From Verrucomicrobiota bacterium (GTDB taxonomy: Bacteria; Verrucomicrobiota; Verrucomicrobiia; Limisphaerales; Pedosphaeraceae): a stretch of 64,000 bases of DNA. Location of the stretch: the NCBI GenBank assembly GCA_021325145.1, contig JAJPHR010000037.1:1-64000 (forward strand). Reading direction: 5' to 3'. Both the position numbers and the translations under genes were made by a program. The notes below the pieces were generated by a model. The model was not told the origin of the DNA and did no database searches. It saw only the letters and a list, made by a program, of their open reading frames with translations. Position 1 is the first letter of the stretch. Every line of letters starts with the position of its first letter. This document shows positions 61,387-64,000 of this stretch, piece after piece.

Positions 61387-61950
61387 TTACACCTTGTCAA
61401 CCTGCCCGGCAGTTTCGCGGGATTCCTTGAAAGCGGCGAGCTGCGGTTGTTGATTTTGGCGGACCTGCCCGGCTTTTCTGCGGTGGTGCTGGGCGGCGAG
61501 CAAGCGAATTAGATAAACGACCACAATGATGTTGACGCAGAAAACGAGCAGCTTGAAATAAGTGAACCGATGCCAGAGATGATAGACCTCCACCGGCAGG
61601 AACAGCCCCGCCGAAAGAACGGCGAACCATTCGGCCCAATGGCGCTCGTGCCACAGGCCATAGGCTTCGATGAATCGGACCCCTCCGCAAATCACGGCAA
61701 AGACCGCGATGGCTACTAAACGCCGGTCCGTCGCCATGGAGGCGGCGTCGATGCAAAGCTTGGCAAAGCCCCAGGCTGGATCGACATGCAAGAAGTGCAG
61801 CAGATGTTCCATCCGGGCTTGGACATCCGTGTGAAGCAAGGTGAGGCAAAACAACCCGCCCGCCAGCCAGGCAAAGCCCTTGACAAACTCGAAAAGAGCG
61901 ACCGAGCGCAACCCAATCGGCGCCTTATGTCCAGTTTCTGCTTTATTCAC
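61387..61950 (-). CDS. DUF2127 membrane protein
   Basis: 187 residues with four membrane helices (LFEFVKGFAWLAGGLFCLTLL, LVAIAVFAVICGGVRFIEAYGL, WAEWFAVLSAGLFLPVEVYHLW, YFKLLVFCVNIIVVVYLIRLLA), matching DUF2127. A basic, glutamine-rich tail of about 30 residues follows. The role is unknown. It is convergent with the EgtD-like gene. Confidence 0.85.
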   Translation of the reverse strand: MNKAETGHKAPIGLRSVALFEFVKGFAWLAGGLFCLTLLHTDVQARMEHLLHFLHVDPAWGFAKLCIDAASMATDRRLVAIAVFAVICGGVRFIEAYGLWHERHWAEWFAVLSAGLFLPVEVYHLWHRFTYFKLLVFCVNIIVVVYLIRLLAAQHHRRKAGQVRQNQQPQLAAFKESRETAGQVDKV

Positions 61951-62090
61951 GGCTCCAGGCCATCCGCTTACCTCCCAGATTTGACTCCGATGATGGCAAT
62001 TCGTTCGATGTAGATACTGTTCCCGCCGATCCGGTCAGGTCGAATGCTGTCCGGCTTCCGCTTCCGGGTTTGTAGCATCATCCGCTCCAC

Positions 62091-63338
62091 TCAAAACTCG
62101 AACCGCACGCCGCCGAGACGACTCGCGATTTCGCCCAGCACTCGTTCTTCATCAGCGGGGTGTCTGGCATTAAACGTTACGCTGAAACGCAAATAAGCGC
62201 AAGCATCATCCCAGGGCACCGTGGAAATCAGCTTCTCCGTAATTAACCATTGCGAAATCTCCTCGGCATTCTTAAAAGCGACCTTGGAACCGTCCGGCTT
62301 GATGGCCGTCCGCGGCGCCTTGACGTAGAGGAAGAACGAACCTTGCGGCTTGCGGGCGTCGAAACCGGCGGCGCGCAACACCCGGACCAGGCCGTCCATC
62401 CGGCGCGAGTATTTGGCGGCAATTTTCTCCGTGATCCCGGGATGATCGAGGCAATACGCGGCGGCGTGCTGGATGGCAAGGAACTGCCCGGAATCCGTGT
62501 TGTCCTTGACATCGCCGTAGGCTTTCACCAGCAGTTCATTCCCGGCCACAAACCCGCAACGCCAGCCGGTCATGTTGAAGCTTTTGCTGGTGGAATGAAG
62601 TTCGATGCCCACTTCCTTCGCGCCGGGCGTGGCCAGAAAACTCAACGGCTTGCCCGCGAACACCAGCGCGGCATAGGCCGCATCGTGGATCACCACGAGA
62701 TTATGGCGCACCGCGAAATCAACAACATGGGCGAAGAATTCCGCCGTGGCGCTCGCGCCGGTGGGGTTATTGGGATAATTGATGACGAGAACTTTGGCCT
62801 TGCCCAGAATATCTTTCGGAACGCTGTCAAGATCGGGCAGAAAGCGGTTGGCCTCCGTGAGCTGCAGGTTATGCACCAGGCCGCCGTAATACCTGGAATG
62901 CGTGCCGAACACCGGATAACCGGGCGTCGTCATCAGGACGTAGTCGCCCGGATTGATCAGCGCCGCCGGAAGAATGGACAGCGCCGCTTTGCTGCCGATG
63001 GAGTGCAACACTTCTGTCTCGGGGTTAATGCCTTTGACGCCGCAAACTCGTTCCAAATAGCGGGCTGCCGCTTCCTTCAACACCGCATCGCCGTTGTCCG
63101 AATAACCCCGGTTCTCCGGCTTGCGGGCTTCGGCGTGCAACTGCTCCACCACCTCGGGAAACGCCATCTCATCCGGCTCGCCCACGCCCATGTCGATGAT
63201 TTCGGCGCCCGGATTCGCCGCGAGCGCGGCGCGTTTGGCGCGTTTGATCTTCTCGAACTTATAGATGGCGGTCGATTTGCCGTATTGACGACCGCCGATG
63301 CGCTCGGCGAACAGATTTTGAATGTAAGTGTCGGACAT
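62091..63338 (-). CDS. dapL: LL-diaminopimelate aminotransferase
   Basis: 415 residues from the ATG at 63338 (MSDTYIQNLFAERIGG); the frame to 63446 adds unconserved residues. Class I/II aminotransferase features are MGVGEPDEMAFPEVV, NRGYSDNGDAVLKEAAARYLE, VINYPNNPTGASA, HDAAYAALVF and the PLP lysine in SKSFNMTGWRCGF. The gene matches the DapL type that makes LL-diaminopimelate directly for lysine and peptidoglycan in Verrucomicrobiota, Chlamydiae and plants; the family allows other substrates, so the exact reaction is likely but not proved. Confidence 0.82.
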   Translation of the reverse strand: MSDTYIQNLFAERIGGRQYGKSTAIYKFEKIKRAKRAALAANPGAEIIDMGVGEPDEMAFPEVVEQLHAEARKPENRGYSDNGDAVLKEAAARYLERVCGVKGINPETEVLHSIGSKAALSILPAALINPGDYVLMTTPGYPVFGTHSRYYGGLVHNLQLTEANRFLPDLDSVPKDILGKAKVLVINYPNNPTGASATAEFFAHVVDFAVRHNLVVIHDAAYAALVFAGKPLSFLATPGAKEVGIELHSTSKSFNMTGWRCGFVAGNELLVKAYGDVKDNTDSGQFLAIQHAAAYCLDHPGITEKIAAKYSRRMDGLVRVLRAAGFDARKPQGSFFLYVKAPRTAIKPDGSKVAFKNAEEISQWLITEKLISTVPWDDACAYLRFSVTFNARHPADEERVLGEIASRLGGVRFEF

Positions 63339-63469
63339 GCAGCTTGTGAAAATAAACGCAGCGGCGGTTTCGTGCAAGCGGGGATGAGCAATGCGAAAAC
63401 CCCGCGTTGCCGATTTGGAAATCGGCAATACAGCAGGTTTGGACACTCCACCGAGGCGTTACGCCTATC

Positions 63470-63661
63470 CTATCGGGCCTGCCGCCGAACCAAACACCAG
63501 GCCCACACAGACAAACCCGCCGCCAGCAGCCCCATCGCGGCCATGATGAAAAAATCCGCCGGATTGGTCGCCAGTTTGCCTCGTTCGTCAATGCCCTTCA
63601 AAATGTGCAACACGGCCAGCAGGCCAAAGATCGTCCCGGTGGTAATGAGATACGCTTTCAT
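63470..63661 (-). CDS. Small membrane protein
   Basis: 63 residues from the ATG at 63661 (MKAYLITTGTIFGLLAVLHIL) with two membrane helices, the second FFIMAAMGLLAAGLSVWAWCLV, and a basic end RRQAR. A longer frame to 63739 is probably not used. No family was recognised. It lies between the dapL gene and the deacylase fragment, all on the minus strand. Confidence 0.6.
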   Translation of the reverse strand: MKAYLITTGTIFGLLAVLHILKGIDERGKLATNPADFFIMAAMGLLAAGLSVWAWCLVRRQAR

Positions 63662-63767
63662 CGGATTGTGCTCGGTTGAAAAACTTTGAAATTCCGCGGG
63701 CCGTCCCCGCCCAACATCTGAAAACAGAGCCACGCCCAAAAGAAGATGTCAATCGCGAAGGCGGAAT

Positions 63768-64000
63768 TCACTCGCGCGATTTTGAATCCATGATGATCGT
63801 CACCGGCCCGTCATTCGTAAGGCTCACCTGCATGTCCGCGCCGAATTCACCCGTCTGGATTGGCTTGCCAAAATCAGCCGTGAGCCGCTGGATGAATTGC
63901 TCATACAATGGAATCGCCACTTCAGGCCGCGCCGAACGGCTGTAGGACGGACGATTTCCTTTCTTCGTGCTTGCGAACAACGTGAACTGGCTGATGAGCA
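63768..64000 (-). CDS. dtd: D-aminoacyl-tRNA deacylase, partial at window edge
   Basis: Only the C-terminal 77 or so residues are visible, because the gene runs off the end of the window. The sequence [19 protein letters not shown] includes the SQFT active-site motif, and [22 protein letters not shown] is the conserved C-terminus of the Dtd family. The enzyme hydrolyses D-amino acids from mischarged tRNA. The internal TTG at 63980 is within the family sequence and is not a start. Confidence 0.88.
   Translation of the reverse strand, partial: LISQFTLFASTKKGNRPSYSRSARPEVAIPLYEQFIQRLTADFGKPIQTGEFGADMQVSLTNDGPVTIIMDSKSRE

Noticed and set aside
1..64000. tRNA, rRNA and CRISPR features
   Set aside because: No cloverleaf-like GTTCRA arms with matching acceptor stems, no rRNA-like conserved blocks and no regularly spaced 25-40 base repeats were seen on either strand; a dedicated scan was not possible.

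Overview
The window is chromosomal DNA from a high-G+C bacterium, most likely a Verrucomicrobiota of the Pedosphaera/Limisphaera type. This is an inference from gene content: very large secreted proteins built from LamG, Ig-like, FN3-like and PA14 modules, a paired DUF1549/DUF1553 and DUF1501 locus, an LL-diaminopimelate aminotransferase, and a cytochrome oxidase cluster ordered I-III-IV-x-x-II-Sco. I found no rRNA, tRNA, CRISPR array, transposase or integrase.

Layout. 1-9.3 kb: the end of a secreted Ig-like protein, xylose isomerase, a methyltransferase, a Tat-exported metallo-beta-lactamase-fold hydrolase, an acetyltransferase, a ComM/YifB ATPase, a lipoprotein, a short AraC-type regulator and argJ. 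9.3-14.5 kb: a small two-gene operon whose second gene appears frameshifted, then obg, rpmA and rplU, and a membrane-embedded spermidine-synthase-like protein. 14.8-22.5 kb: two large exported modular proteins around a small exported protein.

23.0-31.2 kb is the most unusual stretch. A Nif11-like small protein is translationally coupled to a sulfotransferase. Then come a Tat-exported DUF6916-type protein, three tandem tail-collar (microcystin-dependent-protein type) proteins, a 1291-residue right-handed beta-helix/Ig-like exported protein and a second DUF6916-type protein. A convergent GNAT acetyltransferase closes the block. No other phage gene is present, so this looks like a chromosomal surface-structure cassette.

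31.2-39.0 kb: a DUF486 membrane protein, a zinc alcohol dehydrogenase, a low-G+C nuclease-helicase (DUF2075-type, possibly defence) that looks acquired, a sugar isomerase/epimerase plus 2-hydroxyacid dehydrogenase operon divergent from a LacI regulator with a palindrome between them, and a DUF2459 lipoprotein. 39.1-47.9 kb: a respiratory block with a cupredoxin-like exported protein, heme A and heme O synthases, aa3-type oxidase subunits, Sco and DUF420. 48-54.4 kb: a YqeY-like protein, a UVR-motif protein, three glycosyltransferases in one operon and the CCA-adding enzyme. 55.1-64 kb: the DUF1549/DUF1553 and DUF1501 pair, an unknown protein, an EgtD-like methyltransferase, DUF2127, LL-DAP aminotransferase, a small membrane protein and the end of D-aminoacyl-tRNA deacylase.

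Intergenic DNA carries several dispersed repeat families: hairpins around a CATCG/CGATG core, a GGTAGGGC-type element, a GGCGGGACTCC-type element, and two kinds of arrays with an exact 10-bp period (TTTAATTTNN and CACGAATNNN). Three short palindromes share a 7-6-7 architecture, upstream of xylA, between the LacI gene and its neighbour, and between two unrelated genes. All functional calls come from reading translated sequence by eye; no database search was run.
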